Shown here: positions 1 through 8,766 of the stretch, in pieces
Layout: every line of letters begins with the position of its first letter
Numbering within the stretch: position 1 is the first letter of the stretch
From: JBDSZL01 sp039925145
GTDB lineage: Bacteria > Acidobacteriota > Vicinamibacteria > Vicinamibacterales > SCN-69-37
Assembly (NCBI GenBank): GCA_039925145.1
Contig: JBDSZL010000065.1
Coordinates: forward strand, 1-64,000
Direction: 5' to 3'
Length of the DNA stretch: 64,000 bases
The notes under the pieces: model-generated
The model's input: the letters and a program-made list of their open reading frames with translations, nothing else
Database searches by the model: none
Told to the model about the DNA's origin: nothing
Program-made: the position numbers and the translations under genes

Positions 1-128
1 CAAGCCGCTCTTTCGTAAGCCTCGAGCCGTAAGCCTCAAGCCGTAAGCCCCGAGCCGTAAGCCTCGAGCCGCAAGCCCGAGCCGCAAGCCCGAGCCGCAA
101 GCCTCGAGCCGTAAGCCTCGAGCCGCCC
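1..128. repeat. Heptamer repeat array (AAGCC/GAGCC type)
   Basis: Imperfect tandem heptamers alternating GTAAGCC / TCGAGCC / CCGAGCC / GCAAGCC fill the window start up to the stop codon of the minus-strand gene that follows. Read on the coding strand of that gene the units are GGCTTAC / GGCTCGA. The left edge lies outside the window. The same family recurs near 22030, 29439, 42300 and 62449. Confidence 0.9.
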
Positions 129-129
129 C

Positions 130-1089
130 TCAGTGCGCCGGCGTGAGGTTGAGCCGGACCACCGTCCCGCGCGGCTCGCCGACGAGCAGGGCTGCGTGGC
201 CGCCGTGCTGCCGGGCGACAGCCTTGGCCGTCGCAGCTCCCACGGCCGCCAGCCAGCCGCCCGGCCGGTCGGTCCAGCCCAGGTCGAAGAACCGAACGCC
301 CGCGATGGCGGGCGCTTCCACCTCGTCCTGTGCCACCTCTACCGTGCGCAGTTGGCCGGCGAGCGCTTCGACCGTGACGCGCAACGGCGCGTGGCAGTCA
401 CGATCACCGACGAGACCGACCGTGGCCAACAGGGCGCCCGCAATCGCCGTGAGGATGACCGTCTCGTCCACTGCCACCGTCGCGTTCCAGTCGCTCGTGC
501 GCACCTGGAGCGAAGTGCCCCGCAGCCGAGACTCGGCACTGAAGCCCTGGCGGAGCCGCTCGAGCATCGGCCCAATCGGTCTGGGGCGTACGTCGCTGCG
601 CCGGTCGCCGTTCAGCAGCCGGTGGGCCTCGATGAGCCAGGCCGATCGCCACGCCTCGGCCTGGATCAAATCCAGATGCAGCCGACGCGCGAGCGGTGAC
701 GCCGCGTCGCCAATCAGACCGGCCACAGACTGGATGGTCGCCAGATCGGCGGAGAGCCGCTCGAGCAGGCGCTGCATGCGGTCCATCTGCTCGGCGCGTT
801 GGACCTCGGCATCGGCGTTCGGCGCGGCTGGCCCTGGCAGGCGCGCGGAGGTGGACGTCAGTTCATCGACGTAGTGCGCGTCGGCGCGCATGCGGAAGCC
901 GCTCGGTAAACCCTCGCGCCCTTTCGATGGGCTATCGCTGATCGGAGCGGCCGTGTCGGTCTCGTCGTCATCGAACTCGACGGACGGAGTGGTAGAGCGA
1001 ATCAGATTCGTATCGAAGTCAGTCACGCTGGGGATCTCCACACCGCACGCCACGAGCGCGTGCGGCCTGTGTTGCGTCACACGATACAT
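130..1089 (-). CDS. Degenerate histidine-kinase-like ATPase-domain protein
   Basis: About 319 residues if started at the ATG at 1089; a longer frame to 1215 exists but would run into the divergent promoter region. The last 100 residues resemble a HATPase_c module: a DETVILTAIAGALL stretch sits where the N box should be and AAVGAATAKAVARQHGG where the GLGLAIA..HGG G2 box should be, followed by GTVVRLNL. The N-box asparagine and a canonical H-box histidine are missing. The middle (EQMDRMQRLLERLSADLATI) looks like the helical dimerisation hairpin. Probably a pseudokinase or scaffold in a two-component pathway; the partner is not visible. The family call is moderate, the loss of catalytic residues is directly seen. 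Confidence 0.6.
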   Translation of the reverse strand: MYRVTQHRPHALVACGVEIPSVTDFDTNLIRSTTPSVEFDDDETDTAAPISDSPSKGREGLPSGFRMRADAHYVDELTSTSARLPGPAAPNADAEVQRAEQMDRMQRLLERLSADLATIQSVAGLIGDAASPLARRLHLDLIQAEAWRSAWLIEAHRLLNGDRRSDVRPRPIGPMLERLRQGFSAESRLRGTSLQVRTSDWNATVAVDETVILTAIAGALLATVGLVGDRDCHAPLRVTVEALAGQLRTVEVAQDEVEAPAIAGVRFFDLGWTDRPGGWLAAVGAATAKAVARQHGGHAALLVGEPRGTVVRLNLTPAH

Positions 1090-1206
1090 GCGTCGCTCGT
1101 CCGTTTCCAGTGCGCAATGTCGCGCGCGCGCACTTGACGACGCGGCAACGTCTGGTGCAGCGTGAGGCGCCGGTGTGTGCGCTGACACTCGATCCGGTCC
1201 GCACAC

Positions 1207-1953
1207 ATGCCACACCTTTCGTCACTGCAATGGTTTCTCGCGGCAGGCGCCGCGTTGTCGATGGGCGTCTCGAAAGCGGGCTTCGCCGGCCTCGGCCTGC
1301 TGCACGTCGTCGTTTTCGCGTTCCTGTTCGGCGCACGGGAGTCGACCGGCGTCATTCTGCCGATGTTGCTCGTTGGCGACGTGGGAGCGGTGACCGCCTA
1401 CCGTCCACACGCGCGGTGGGACTACCTCGGACGCATGCTTCCCCCGGCCTGCATCGGCGTGGTGCTCGGCGCGCTCCTGATGGGCCATATCAGCGAGGCG
1501 GCGTACAAGCCGCTCATCGGCAGCATCATTCTGGTGCTGACGTGTCTGCAGATCGCGCGCATCGCGCGGCCGGACTGGCTCGGCGACGTGCCCCATGCGC
1601 GGTCGTTCGCCTGGGGCATGGGTTTGCTCGCCGGCATGACGACCATGCTGGCCAACGCGGCCGGGCCGATCATCGCGCTCTACGTGCTGGCGGTCGGCCT
1701 GCCGAAGCTCGAGCTCGTGAGCACCAGCGCGTGGTTCTTCCTGATCCTGAACGCCTTCAAAGTGCCGTTCAGCGTGGCACTGGGCCTGATTCACATGGGC
1801 ACGCTCGTACTCAACCTCACGCTCGCGCCACTGATTGTCGTGGGACTGTTCGCCGGCCGATGGCTGATTCACCGCGTGCCGCAACGGCTCTTCGATCTGC
1901 TGCTCCTGACGTTCGCCGGGGTCGCCGCCCTCCGGCTCCTTGGCGTCTTCTAG
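1207..1953 (+). CDS. TauE/SafE family permease
   Basis: 248 residues, almost entirely hydrophobic with about seven to eight predicted membrane spans, the usual length of this family. The N-terminal segment MGVSKAGFAGLG and the second-repeat segment GMTTMLANAAGPIIALYVL are the two pseudo-repeats typical of TauE/SafE proteins, which export or import sulfite, sulfonates or other anions across the inner membrane. It is divergent from the kinase-like gene on the left and precedes ilvD. Substrate cannot be told from sequence; a sulfur role would fit the sulfur genes elsewhere in the window but that is only a suggestion. Confidence 0.85.
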   Translation: MPHLSSLQWFLAAGAALSMGVSKAGFAGLGLLHVVVFAFLFGARESTGVILPMLLVGDVGAVTAYRPHARWDYLGRMLPPACIGVVLGALLMGHISEAAYKPLIGSIILVLTCLQIARIARPDWLGDVPHARSFAWGMGLLAGMTTMLANAAGPIIALYVLAVGLPKLELVSTSAWFFLILNAFKVPFSVALGLIHMGTLVLNLTLAPLIVVGLFAGRWLIHRVPQRLFDLLLLTFAGVAALRLLGVF

Positions 1954-2051
1954 TCGTCGCTACGGGCCGTGACCGCACGCCGGCGTTCAGCCGCGGGCGC
2001 CCCAGCGGCTCGCTTGTCGGCCCTGGCAATTTGAGGCACACTGCCCGGACG

Positions 2052-3764
2052 ATGAAGACTGCAAAGCCGCGCCCGTCCCTTCGCCCGTTCTCCGGCCCAG
2101 TGCTCGACGGCCCCGACCGCGCGCCCAGCCGCGCCATGCTCTATCCAATCGGATTTACTGCCGAGGACTTCAAGAAGCCCATCATCGGCATTGCCTCCAC
2201 ATGGAGCAACGTGACGCCGTGCAACATGCACATCGACAAGCTCGCCGCCGAAGCCGAGCGCGGCGCCAACGACGGGGGCGGCAAGGCGATCGTCTTCAAC
2301 ACCATCACGGTGTCGGACGCGATCTCCATGGGCACCGAAGGGATGAAGTACTCCCTGGTCTCGCGCGAGGTCATCGCCGACTCCATCGAGACGGTGATCG
2401 GCGCCGAGGGGATGGACGGCCTGGTGGCGATCGGCGGGTGCGACAAGAACATGCCGGCCGCGCTGATGGCAATCGCCCGTCTGAACCGACCGGCGGTGTT
2501 CGTCTACGGCGGGACAATCCTGCCCGGCTGCATCACTGGCGAGACCCGCAAGCTCGATATCATCTCGGTGTTCGAAGCAGTCGGCGCGCACGCCAACAAG
2601 CGCATCGACGATGCGGAACTGCAGCGCATCGAGTCGTGCGCGATTCCGGGACCCGGCTCGTGCGGCGGGATGTACACCGCCAACACGATGGCCTCGGCGA
2701 TCGAGGCGCTCGGCATGAGTCTGCCGAACAGCTCGGCTCAGAACGCCGTGTCCTCCGCCAAGCTGGATGATTGCCGCCGTGCTGGCACCGCCGTGGTTCG
2801 CATGCTCGAAGCCGGCATCCGACCGCGCGACATCCTCACGCGCAAGGCATTTGAAAACGCGATCACCGTCGTCGTCGCGCTCGGGGGATCGACCAACGCG
2901 GTGTTACATCTGCTGGCTATTGCGCATGCGGCGGGCGTGAAGCTCGTGCTCGATGATTTCACGCGCGTCGGGCGCCGCGTGCCCGTCCTCGCCGATCTCA
3001 AACCGAGCGGCAAGTACCTGATGTCGGAGCTGGTGGCGATTGGAGGAATTCGGCCGCTGATGAAGACGCTCCTCGACGCCGGCCTGCTCCATGGCAGTTG
3101 TCGCACCGTCACAGGGCAGACGCTGGCGGAGGATCTGGCGGGTGTCACGCCCTACCCCAAGGGGCAGCAGATCGTGCGACCCCTCGACAACCCGATCAAG
3201 AAGAACAGTCACCTCGTCATCCTCTACGGCAACCTGGCGCCGGCGGGATCCGTGGCGAAGATCAGCGGCAAGGAAGGGCTTCGGTTCGAGGGCATCGCGC
3301 GCGTGTTCAATAGCGAAGACGATGCGATGAAGGCCATCCTGGCAGGGCGGATTCGGAAGGGCGATGTCGTCGTCATTCGGTATGAAGGTCCGAAAGGTGG
3401 ACCAGGCATGCGGGAGATGCTCGGCCCCACCAGCGCCATCATGGGCCAGGGCCTCGGCAAGGATGTGGCCCTCATCACCGACGGCCGCTTCTCGGGCGGC
3501 ACGCACGGCTTCGTCGTGGGACACATCACGCCTGAGGCGTACGTCGGCGGCCCGCTGGCGTTCGTCAAGAGCGGGGACCGGATCGTCATCGACGCCGAGA
3601 CTCGCGCGCTGACGCTCGACATCCCGGCTCGCGAACTGAGCGCGCGCAAACGCGCCTGGAAGCCGATCAAGCCACGCTATACGCGCGGCGTGCTCGCCAA
3701 ATACGCGAGCGCCGTCACGTCCGCATCACTGGGCGCGGTGACCGATTTGGATTTGAAGGTGTAA
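2052..3764 (+). CDS. ilvD: Dihydroxy-acid dehydratase
   Basis: 570 residues, full length. It converts 2,3-dihydroxy-isovalerate and -methylvalerate to the 2-oxo acids in valine, isoleucine and leucine synthesis. The Fe-S/metal motifs are present: GGCDKN near residue 130 and GPGSCGGMYTANTM near residue 200, plus the C-terminal DGRFSGGTHGFVVGHITPEA region around residues 477-497. The ATG at 2052 gives the family N-terminus (LRPFSGPVLDG..); the reading frame stays open upstream to 1110 but that overlaps the permease gene and is not coding. No other branched-chain genes are nearby, so it seems to be expressed as a single gene or with the flavoprotein 26 bp downstream. Confidence 0.96.
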   Translation: MKTAKPRPSLRPFSGPVLDGPDRAPSRAMLYPIGFTAEDFKKPIIGIASTWSNVTPCNMHIDKLAAEAERGANDGGGKAIVFNTITVSDAISMGTEGMKYSLVSREVIADSIETVIGAEGMDGLVAIGGCDKNMPAALMAIARLNRPAVFVYGGTILPGCITGETRKLDIISVFEAVGAHANKRIDDAELQRIESCAIPGPGSCGGMYTANTMASAIEALGMSLPNSSAQNAVSSAKLDDCRRAGTAVVRMLEAGIRPRDILTRKAFENAITVVVALGGSTNAVLHLLAIAHAAGVKLVLDDFTRVGRRVPVLADLKPSGKYLMSELVAIGGIRPLMKTLLDAGLLHGSCRTVTGQTLAEDLAGVTPYPKGQQIVRPLDNPIKKNSHLVILYGNLAPAGSVAKISGKEGLRFEGIARVFNSEDDAMKAILAGRIRKGDVVVIRYEGPKGGPGMREMLGPTSAIMGQGLGKDVALITDGRFSGGTHGFVVGHITPEAYVGGPLAFVKSGDRIVIDAETRALTLDIPARELSARKRAWKPIKPRYTRGVLAKYASAVTSASLGAVTDLDLKV

Positions 3765-3790
3765 CGGACAACGCCGGCGCTGCGGCTCGC

Positions 3791-5095
3791 ATGAGTGCTT
3801 CAACCGACCCCACCGACAGCTCCAATCATCCAGACCGACCCAGTTTCGACGTCGCGATCATCGGCGCCGGCGCCGCAGGCCTGGCGACCGCCATCTTTAC
3901 CCGGCGGCTGAACAGCCACGTTCGAGTCGCGCTCGTCGACGGCGCCCGCTCGCCTGGCGCGAAAATTCTGGTCAGCGGCGGGTCCCGCTGCAACGTCACG
4001 AACGTCGAAGTGACGGAGGCCGACTTCAGTGGCGGCAGACCAGCAATCGTCCGCCGCGTCCTGCGCGCGTTGCCCGTGCCGCAGACCCTCAGGTTCTTCC
4101 AGGAGATCGGCGTGCCGCTGCACGAAGAACCGGGTGGCAAGCTCTTCCCAGATTCGAACAGGGCCCGCGACGTCCTCGACGGTCTGATGGCTGACGCGCG
4201 CCGCGCGGGTGTCGAGCTTCGATTCGGGCAACGCGTCACGAACATCTGCCGGGTCGACTCTCATTTCATCGTCACGACGCCAGGCGGCGACTTCACCGCC
4301 CGCGCCATCGTGATCGCCACCGGAGGACTCTCTCTGCCAAAGACCGGCAGCGACGGCGCCGGATACGAGTTCGCCCGATCGTTCGGCCACACGATTGTGC
4401 CCACGACCCCGGCGCTCGTGCCGCTCGTGCTCGACAGTCAGGCCGGCGATGTGCACCGCCAACTCAGTGGAGTGGCGCTCCCCGTCCGGCTGGACGTGCG
4501 AGTGGATGACGCGATCGCCGCTCGCGTTGCGGGCTCGTTGCTCTGGACGCATTTCGGCGTGAGCGGACCCGCGGCCCTCGATGCGTCGCGCCACTGGCTG
4601 CGGGCCCGTCGTGACGGACGAGGTGCCGGCCTGACCATGAGTCTCGCCCCGGCGCAACGATTCGAGGAGCTCGACGCGACGTTCGTCGAGGCCGGGCGCA
4701 CGCACCCGCGCGCCGCCGTGCAGCGACTGCTCGCGAAAACCGTGCCCGCCTCGGTCGCTTCGGCCATACTCCAGGTCAGCGGCGTTCCAGAAACGCGCGT
4801 CCTCGCTGATTGGAGCCGCGACGAGCGGCGGCTCATCCTGCATCGCATGCTCGAGTGGCCATTGCACGTGCTGGACTCGCGAGGCTACAACTACGCAGAA
4901 GTGACGGCCGGGGGTGTGGCGCTCACCGAAATCGATCCGGCCACCATGCAATCGCGAAAGTGCGATGGCCTGTATCTGATCGGCGAAGTGCTCGACGTCG
5001 ACGGCCGGATTGGCGGCTTCAACTTCCAGTGGGCATGGTCGTCGGCCCGGGTGGCAGCGGCGGCGCTCGCGTCGACACTCGATGCGCCTGAATGA
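3791..5095 (+). CDS. HI0933/YhiN-family flavoprotein (BaiN-like NAD(P)/FAD oxidoreductase)
   Basis: 434 residues. A Rossmann FAD motif GAGAAG lies at residues 25-30, followed by the family signature KILVSGGSRCNVTN near residues 57-70 and the C-terminal GEVLDVDGRIGGFNFQWAWSSA, both diagnostic of the HI0933-like family. Members are soluble flavoproteins of uncertain physiological substrate; a relative, BaiN, reduces bile-acid intermediates. It follows ilvD by 26 bp on the same strand, so co-transcription is possible. Start chosen at the first ATG in frame. Confidence 0.88.
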   Translation: MSASTDPTDSSNHPDRPSFDVAIIGAGAAGLATAIFTRRLNSHVRVALVDGARSPGAKILVSGGSRCNVTNVEVTEADFSGGRPAIVRRVLRALPVPQTLRFFQEIGVPLHEEPGGKLFPDSNRARDVLDGLMADARRAGVELRFGQRVTNICRVDSHFIVTTPGGDFTARAIVIATGGLSLPKTGSDGAGYEFARSFGHTIVPTTPALVPLVLDSQAGDVHRQLSGVALPVRLDVRVDDAIAARVAGSLLWTHFGVSGPAALDASRHWLRARRDGRGAGLTMSLAPAQRFEELDATFVEAGRTHPRAAVQRLLAKTVPASVASAILQVSGVPETRVLADWSRDERRLILHRMLEWPLHVLDSRGYNYAEVTAGGVALTEIDPATMQSRKCDGLYLIGEVLDVDGRIGGFNFQWAWSSARVAAAALASTLDAPE

Positions 5096-5153
5096 CGTTC
5101 GCGTGAGATGTGTCCTTTCGAGGAATCTGCAGTCTAACTACGCAGGAGGTCTT

Positions 5154-5741
5154 ATGACCCGTTCGCTCCCCGTCTTTGCTGCTCTTCTGATCTGCGCCGT
5201 TTCCGTTCCGCTCAGCGCTGTGCCTCCGGCAGTCCAGGCACCCGCCCCATTCGATGGTCGCCCCACCTTCAAGGAAGGTTCGGACAGGTCGTACTTCGTC
5301 TGGCGCGATGGCGACAAGTGGCATGTGCGCTGGACGACAATGGGCACAGAGCGTGTGTTTACCGGGACGGTCCGTTCAACGGGCGGACAGCTGGACGACC
5401 TCAAACGGATCGATGTCGATAGCGAGCTGAAGGTCATCCGCCCCGGCAGGCCGGCGCGGGTTGTCCGCGGTCCCGCGGGCCGCGTTCGCGGAGTGGCCCC
5501 AGGCCGCGGTCCAGTGGTCGCCTCGAAGACCGAGGATCATATCCAGAAGGTGGACGACCACCTGATTCGATGGACGACACGAACCGACGACGACATCGAT
5601 GGGTTCGACTTCAAGGCTGGTGATGTGCGGGCGCTGACGTTCGATCTGAAAATTCAGGGGCAGGCGCGACCGCAGTCAGTCGAGATCGGAAAATCGAATC
5701 GCACGCCTGAGAGCAATCCGTTTACCGTCCGGCTGCGCTGA
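5154..5741 (+). CDS. Secreted hypothetical protein
   Basis: 195 residues from the ATG at 5154, which has a strong ribosome binding site (AGGAGGT at 5143-5149). The first 25 residues form a signal peptide (RSLPVFAALLICAVSVPLSA). The mature part is basic and arginine/glycine-rich in the middle (RPARVVRGPAGRVRG) with an aspartate-rich DDDIDG segment near residue 148. No family recognised. A longer frame from 5010 overlaps the flavoprotein gene and was rejected. Confidence 0.65.
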   Translation: MTRSLPVFAALLICAVSVPLSAVPPAVQAPAPFDGRPTFKEGSDRSYFVWRDGDKWHVRWTTMGTERVFTGTVRSTGGQLDDLKRIDVDSELKVIRPGRPARVVRGPAGRVRGVAPGRGPVVASKTEDHIQKVDDHLIRWTTRTDDDIDGFDFKAGDVRALTFDLKIQGQARPQSVEIGKSNRTPESNPFTVRLR

Positions 5742-5811
5742 CCCACGCCTCGGCCTGACGCGCGCGAACGGATGAGTCGCGGCGGGTTGAGCCAGGACGG
5801 GCATGCATTCA

Positions 5812-5853
5812 GCGGCCTCCGCCTGCCAGAGAGGCGATCGCAGGGGAGGCCGC
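5812..5853. terminator. Hairpin between convergent genes
   Basis: GCGGCCTCCGCCTG (5812-5825) can pair with CAGGGGAGGCCGC (5841-5853) around a 15-nt loop. There is no T-tract on either side. Its place between the plus-strand secreted protein and the minus-strand ferritin suggests a shared bidirectional transcription end. Confidence 0.45.
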
Positions 5854-5927
5854 TGACGAAGTCCTGCGTCGGCGGCGTCGAGGTCAGGTGACGAGGCCGT
5901 CAGCCCGGCTCGCCGATTCGCTTGTCT

Positions 5928-6443
5928 TCAGCTGGCCGGACCGGAGCTCTCGGCCTGCCCCGGGCGACCGCCGAGCTCACGATCGAGGTCCAGTAACGAC
6001 GCGGGATCGTCCTTCACCATGTGGAACTTGGCGACGATTTCGCGCACGGTCTTTTCTTCCTCGACCTGCTCGGTGATGAACCACTGCAGCTCCGCCATCG
6101 CCGCAAAGACCTTTTCGCCGAACGCCAGCTCGTAGAGCGCGTCGATTTGACGGCTGACCTCCTGCTCCTGCAGTAGCGCGCGTTCGAACACGTCGACAAT
6201 CGACGCGAAGTCGCTCGCCGGCTGCGGGATGCCCGGCAGACGCACGGCGTGGTTGCGGGCGAGCACGAAGTTGAACAACTTCATCGCATGGCCGTGCTCT
6301 TCCGCGCTCTGGGCCCGCAGCCATCGGCCCGCGCCCATGAACTGATGATGCTCACACCACGCGGCCATGGAGAGGTAGGAGAACGACGCGCCGAACTCCG
6401 CGCCAATCTGTCGGGTAATCGCGTCCATCACGGTAGGAGTCAT
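5928..6443 (-). CDS. Ferritin (non-haem, FtnA type)
   Basis: 171 residues, a cytoplasmic iron-storage ferritin that oxidises Fe(II) and stores it as ferrihydrite in a 24-mer cage. Ferroxidase ligands are visible: E16 in IGAEFGASFSY, E49 and H52 in AEEHGHAM, a glutamate in LLQEQEVS and the EQVEEEKT motif in helix D. The WFITEQVEEE segment is typical of bacterial ferritins rather than bacterioferritin, and no haem-ligand methionine pattern is seen. Single gene, convergent with the secreted protein on its left. Confidence 0.92.
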   Translation of the reverse strand: MTPTVMDAITRQIGAEFGASFSYLSMAAWCEHHQFMGAGRWLRAQSAEEHGHAMKLFNFVLARNHAVRLPGIPQPASDFASIVDVFERALLQEQEVSRQIDALYELAFGEKVFAAMAELQWFITEQVEEEKTVREIVAKFHMVKDDPASLLDLDRELGGRPGQAESSGPAS

Positions 6444-6571
6444 CCCGCCATTGTAACGGCCGTGCTACCCTCCTGCTCGTCCGCGGGCAAAACGACGACC
6501 GCTGCTCCGCTTTCCGTGGGAAGAAGCCTGACGTAGCGCGGTGGGCTGGTCGACGGCCTCGGGCCAGTGAT

Positions 6572-7798
6572 TTACGGCGCCACGCCGGCGCGGCCGCTCC
6601 ACACATTCAGCACCCACCAATACTGCAGCAGCGTGAATCCGACGACGACGGCAACAACCATCCACGTCCGGCGGACCAGCAGCGCCATGACGATGGGCGC
6701 GGTGATCACGCCGAACGCAAAGCGCGGCAGCGATCCAATCGGCACGGATTCAGGCAGCGCCAGGGCGAACAGGAGCAGGGTCGCCACCACCATGTACGCT
6801 TTGAAGGCCAACGGGATGCGCAGCGCGAGCCCCTTCAGCGTCAGCGCCACGCTGAACGCGAGCACGATCAGCGCGGTCGTGGCGACGATCGAATCGCCGA
6901 CGGTGCGGAGCGTGGAAGGCCATCGCTCCAGCCAGAGCACCGGGTCGAGCGCGTAGCCCCAGGCCTGCTGCGTGAGCTTGTAGGCATCCGGCCTGCCGGT
7001 GACGAGCCCCGCAACCGCCATCCACAGGAACGGCGCCGCGATGGCCGCGACGAGCAACCAGCCTGCCGCCTGGTTGTCGACGATGATCCGAAGCCAGCCG
7101 GGCGGGGTGCGCCCTTCGCGAGCGGCATGCTGGCGGGTCGCCCACCCGTACTCCGCAACGGCGGCGGCGGCCGCCGCCGATAGAGGCAGCACGTAGCCTC
7201 GGCAGAGGCCCGAGAGCATCAAGAGGCCGGCAGCCAGCCCGAACTGCCCCCGCAGCAGCAGCAGAAAGAGCGTGCTCACCACGAGCACGTAAATCGCTTC
7301 CGAGTACGGCACCTGGAGCACGAACGCCGTCGGGAGGAACATCCAGAACGCAACTGCCCGCAAGGCCGTGGCGTCGTTGGCCACGCGGCGCACGACGAGC
7401 GCGAGCACCACCGCTGCCCCCGCGCCTGCGGCCAGGTTGATGATGAAAGCGGCCGTCGCGAAGCTGAGCCCGGTGACACGCATCAGGAGACCGGTCACCA
7501 ACGGAAACACCGGAAAGAACGCCCAGGAGTTCTGCAGTACGTTGCCGTGAACGTCGGTCGGCAGCACGCGCGGATACCCGCGGGTGACGATGTTCTGGTA
7601 GTAAATCCCGTCCCATCGCACCAGTAACTGGTTCCAGGTGCGGAACTTCTGGGGCAGCACCGCGTGGAGCCGGTTCAACCGGTCTTCCGCGATGAACAGC
7701 ACGAGCAGCCCCACGCCGCGGGCGGCGGTGTACACCCCGAGCGCCTCGACGATCAGGTTTCTGGCCGAGGCAGACGCATCTGCCCTCGTCTCGTTCAT
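6572..7798 (-). CDS. PIG-V-like integral membrane glycosyltransferase
   Basis: 408 residues with about nine to ten membrane spans. The luminal/periplasmic loop motif RWDGIYYQNIVTRGY (residues 62-76) and the following WAFFPVFPLV match the GPI mannosyltransferase 2 (PIG-V) family of GT-C enzymes, which use polyprenyl-phosphate sugars; the aspartate in RWDG is the probable catalytic base. Its ATG overlaps the stop of the dehydrogenase gene upstream by 4 bp (ATGA at 7795-7798), so it is translationally coupled. The acceptor in bacteria is unknown. Confidence 0.8.
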   Translation of the reverse strand: MNETRADASASARNLIVEALGVYTAARGVGLLVLFIAEDRLNRLHAVLPQKFRTWNQLLVRWDGIYYQNIVTRGYPRVLPTDVHGNVLQNSWAFFPVFPLVTGLLMRVTGLSFATAAFIINLAAGAGAAVVLALVVRRVANDATALRAVAFWMFLPTAFVLQVPYSEAIYVLVVSTLFLLLLRGQFGLAAGLLMLSGLCRGYVLPLSAAAAAAVAEYGWATRQHAAREGRTPPGWLRIIVDNQAAGWLLVAAIAAPFLWMAVAGLVTGRPDAYKLTQQAWGYALDPVLWLERWPSTLRTVGDSIVATTALIVLAFSVALTLKGLALRIPLAFKAYMVVATLLLFALALPESVPIGSLPRFAFGVITAPIVMALLVRRTWMVVAVVVGFTLLQYWWVLNVWSGRAGVAP

Positions 7799-8766
7799 GT
7801 CGCCTGCTCGGCGATGTACGCGCGAACGACGGCGTCGATGTCAGAGTCGGCCTCGAAGCCCAACGCACGTCCACGCGGCGTGCTGAACGCGCCCGGCCAG
7901 CTGCTGACAAGCTGCTGGATGCGCGCGTCGGGCTCCCAGCGGATGAGACTGGCGGCCTGCGGCCCGCCCACACGCTCGAGCGCCTGGACCATCTCGGCGA
8001 CCGTCACCGACAGACCAGGCAGGTTCACGACGCGCTGCCGCCCGAGCGCATCGCCCGGGAGTTGCTGCGCGCGCACGAGGGCGTCCACCGCCCTGCTCGG
8101 CGACAGAATCCAGAGGCGCGTGTCGGCTGCAACAGGACACACGGCCGGCTCGCCGTTGAGCGGCTCGCGGATGATACCGCTGGCAAATGAAGACACCGCC
8201 GCATTTGGCCGACCCGGCCGCACGCTCACCGTGGGAAGTCGCAGCACACGACCGTCGACAAATCCGCGTCTGGAGTAATCACTGACGAGGAGCTCGGCGA
8301 TCGCCTTCTCAGCGCCATATGACGACTGCGGATTGACGGCCGTCGAGTCCTGCACCACATCGGGCAAGTCCCCGCCGAACACCGCGACGGAACTGGTGAA
8401 CACCATCGTCGGACGATGGCCCCGCTGCCGGCAGACCTCGAGCAACTGACGGGAGGCGTCGAGATTGATGCGCATGCCGAGATCGAAATCGGCTTCTGCT
8501 GCCCCGCTGACGACGGCGGCCAGATGGAAGATGGCCGTGGTGTCCGGTTGAATCAACTCCTCCAGGAGCCGTCGGTCGGAAACATCACCCGCCACCGCTA
8601 CAACGCGGTGGTCATCGGCGCCCGACGCGACAGTGACATCGAGCAGGACGATCCGGTCCACCCGCTCCTCACGGCCGTCCGTCCCCAGGAGCACGGGGTG
8701 CTCTCGCAGCCGCGCAGCGAGACGCTGACCGAGAAAGCCAGCCCCACCTGTAATGAGGACGTTCAT
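7795..8766 (-). CDS. denD: D-erythronate dehydrogenase-like NAD epimerase/dehydratase
   Basis: 323 residues from the ATG at 8766; this start makes a 4-bp ATGA overlap with the isomerase gene and places TGGAGFLG at residues 6-13, as expected for an extended short-chain dehydrogenase. The TSSVAVFG serine and the YGAEK tyrosine-lysine pair complete the catalytic triad. The closest functional family I recognise is DenD, which oxidises D-erythronate to 2-oxo-tetronate; the neighbouring OtnI-like isomerase supports that, but kinase and aldolase partners of the pathway are not in the window. The gene symbol is therefore provisional. Confidence 0.78.
   Translation of the reverse strand: MNVLITGGAGFLGQRLAARLREHPVLLGTDGREERVDRIVLLDVTVASGADDHRVVAVAGDVSDRRLLEELIQPDTTAIFHLAAVVSGAAEADFDLGMRINLDASRQLLEVCRQRGHRPTMVFTSSVAVFGGDLPDVVQDSTAVNPQSSYGAEKAIAELLVSDYSRRGFVDGRVLRLPTVSVRPGRPNAAVSSFASGIIREPLNGEPAVCPVAADTRLWILSPSRAVDALVRAQQLPGDALGRQRVVNLPGLSVTVAEMVQALERVGGPQAASLIRWEPDARIQQLVSSWPGAFSTPRGRALGFEADSDIDAVVRAYIAEQAT

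Noticed and set aside
1..128. A CRISPR array
   Set aside because: Units are 7 bp without spacers of constant length and no cas genes occur.
1110..2051. Upstream extension of the ilvD frame by about 310 codons
   Set aside because: Overlaps the TauE/SafE gene in another frame and lacks any resemblance to IlvD; the start at 2052 matches the family.
3800..4951. 383-codon minus-strand ORF opposite the flavoprotein gene
   Set aside because: High-GC shadow frame; the plus-strand gene has all family motifs and normal length.
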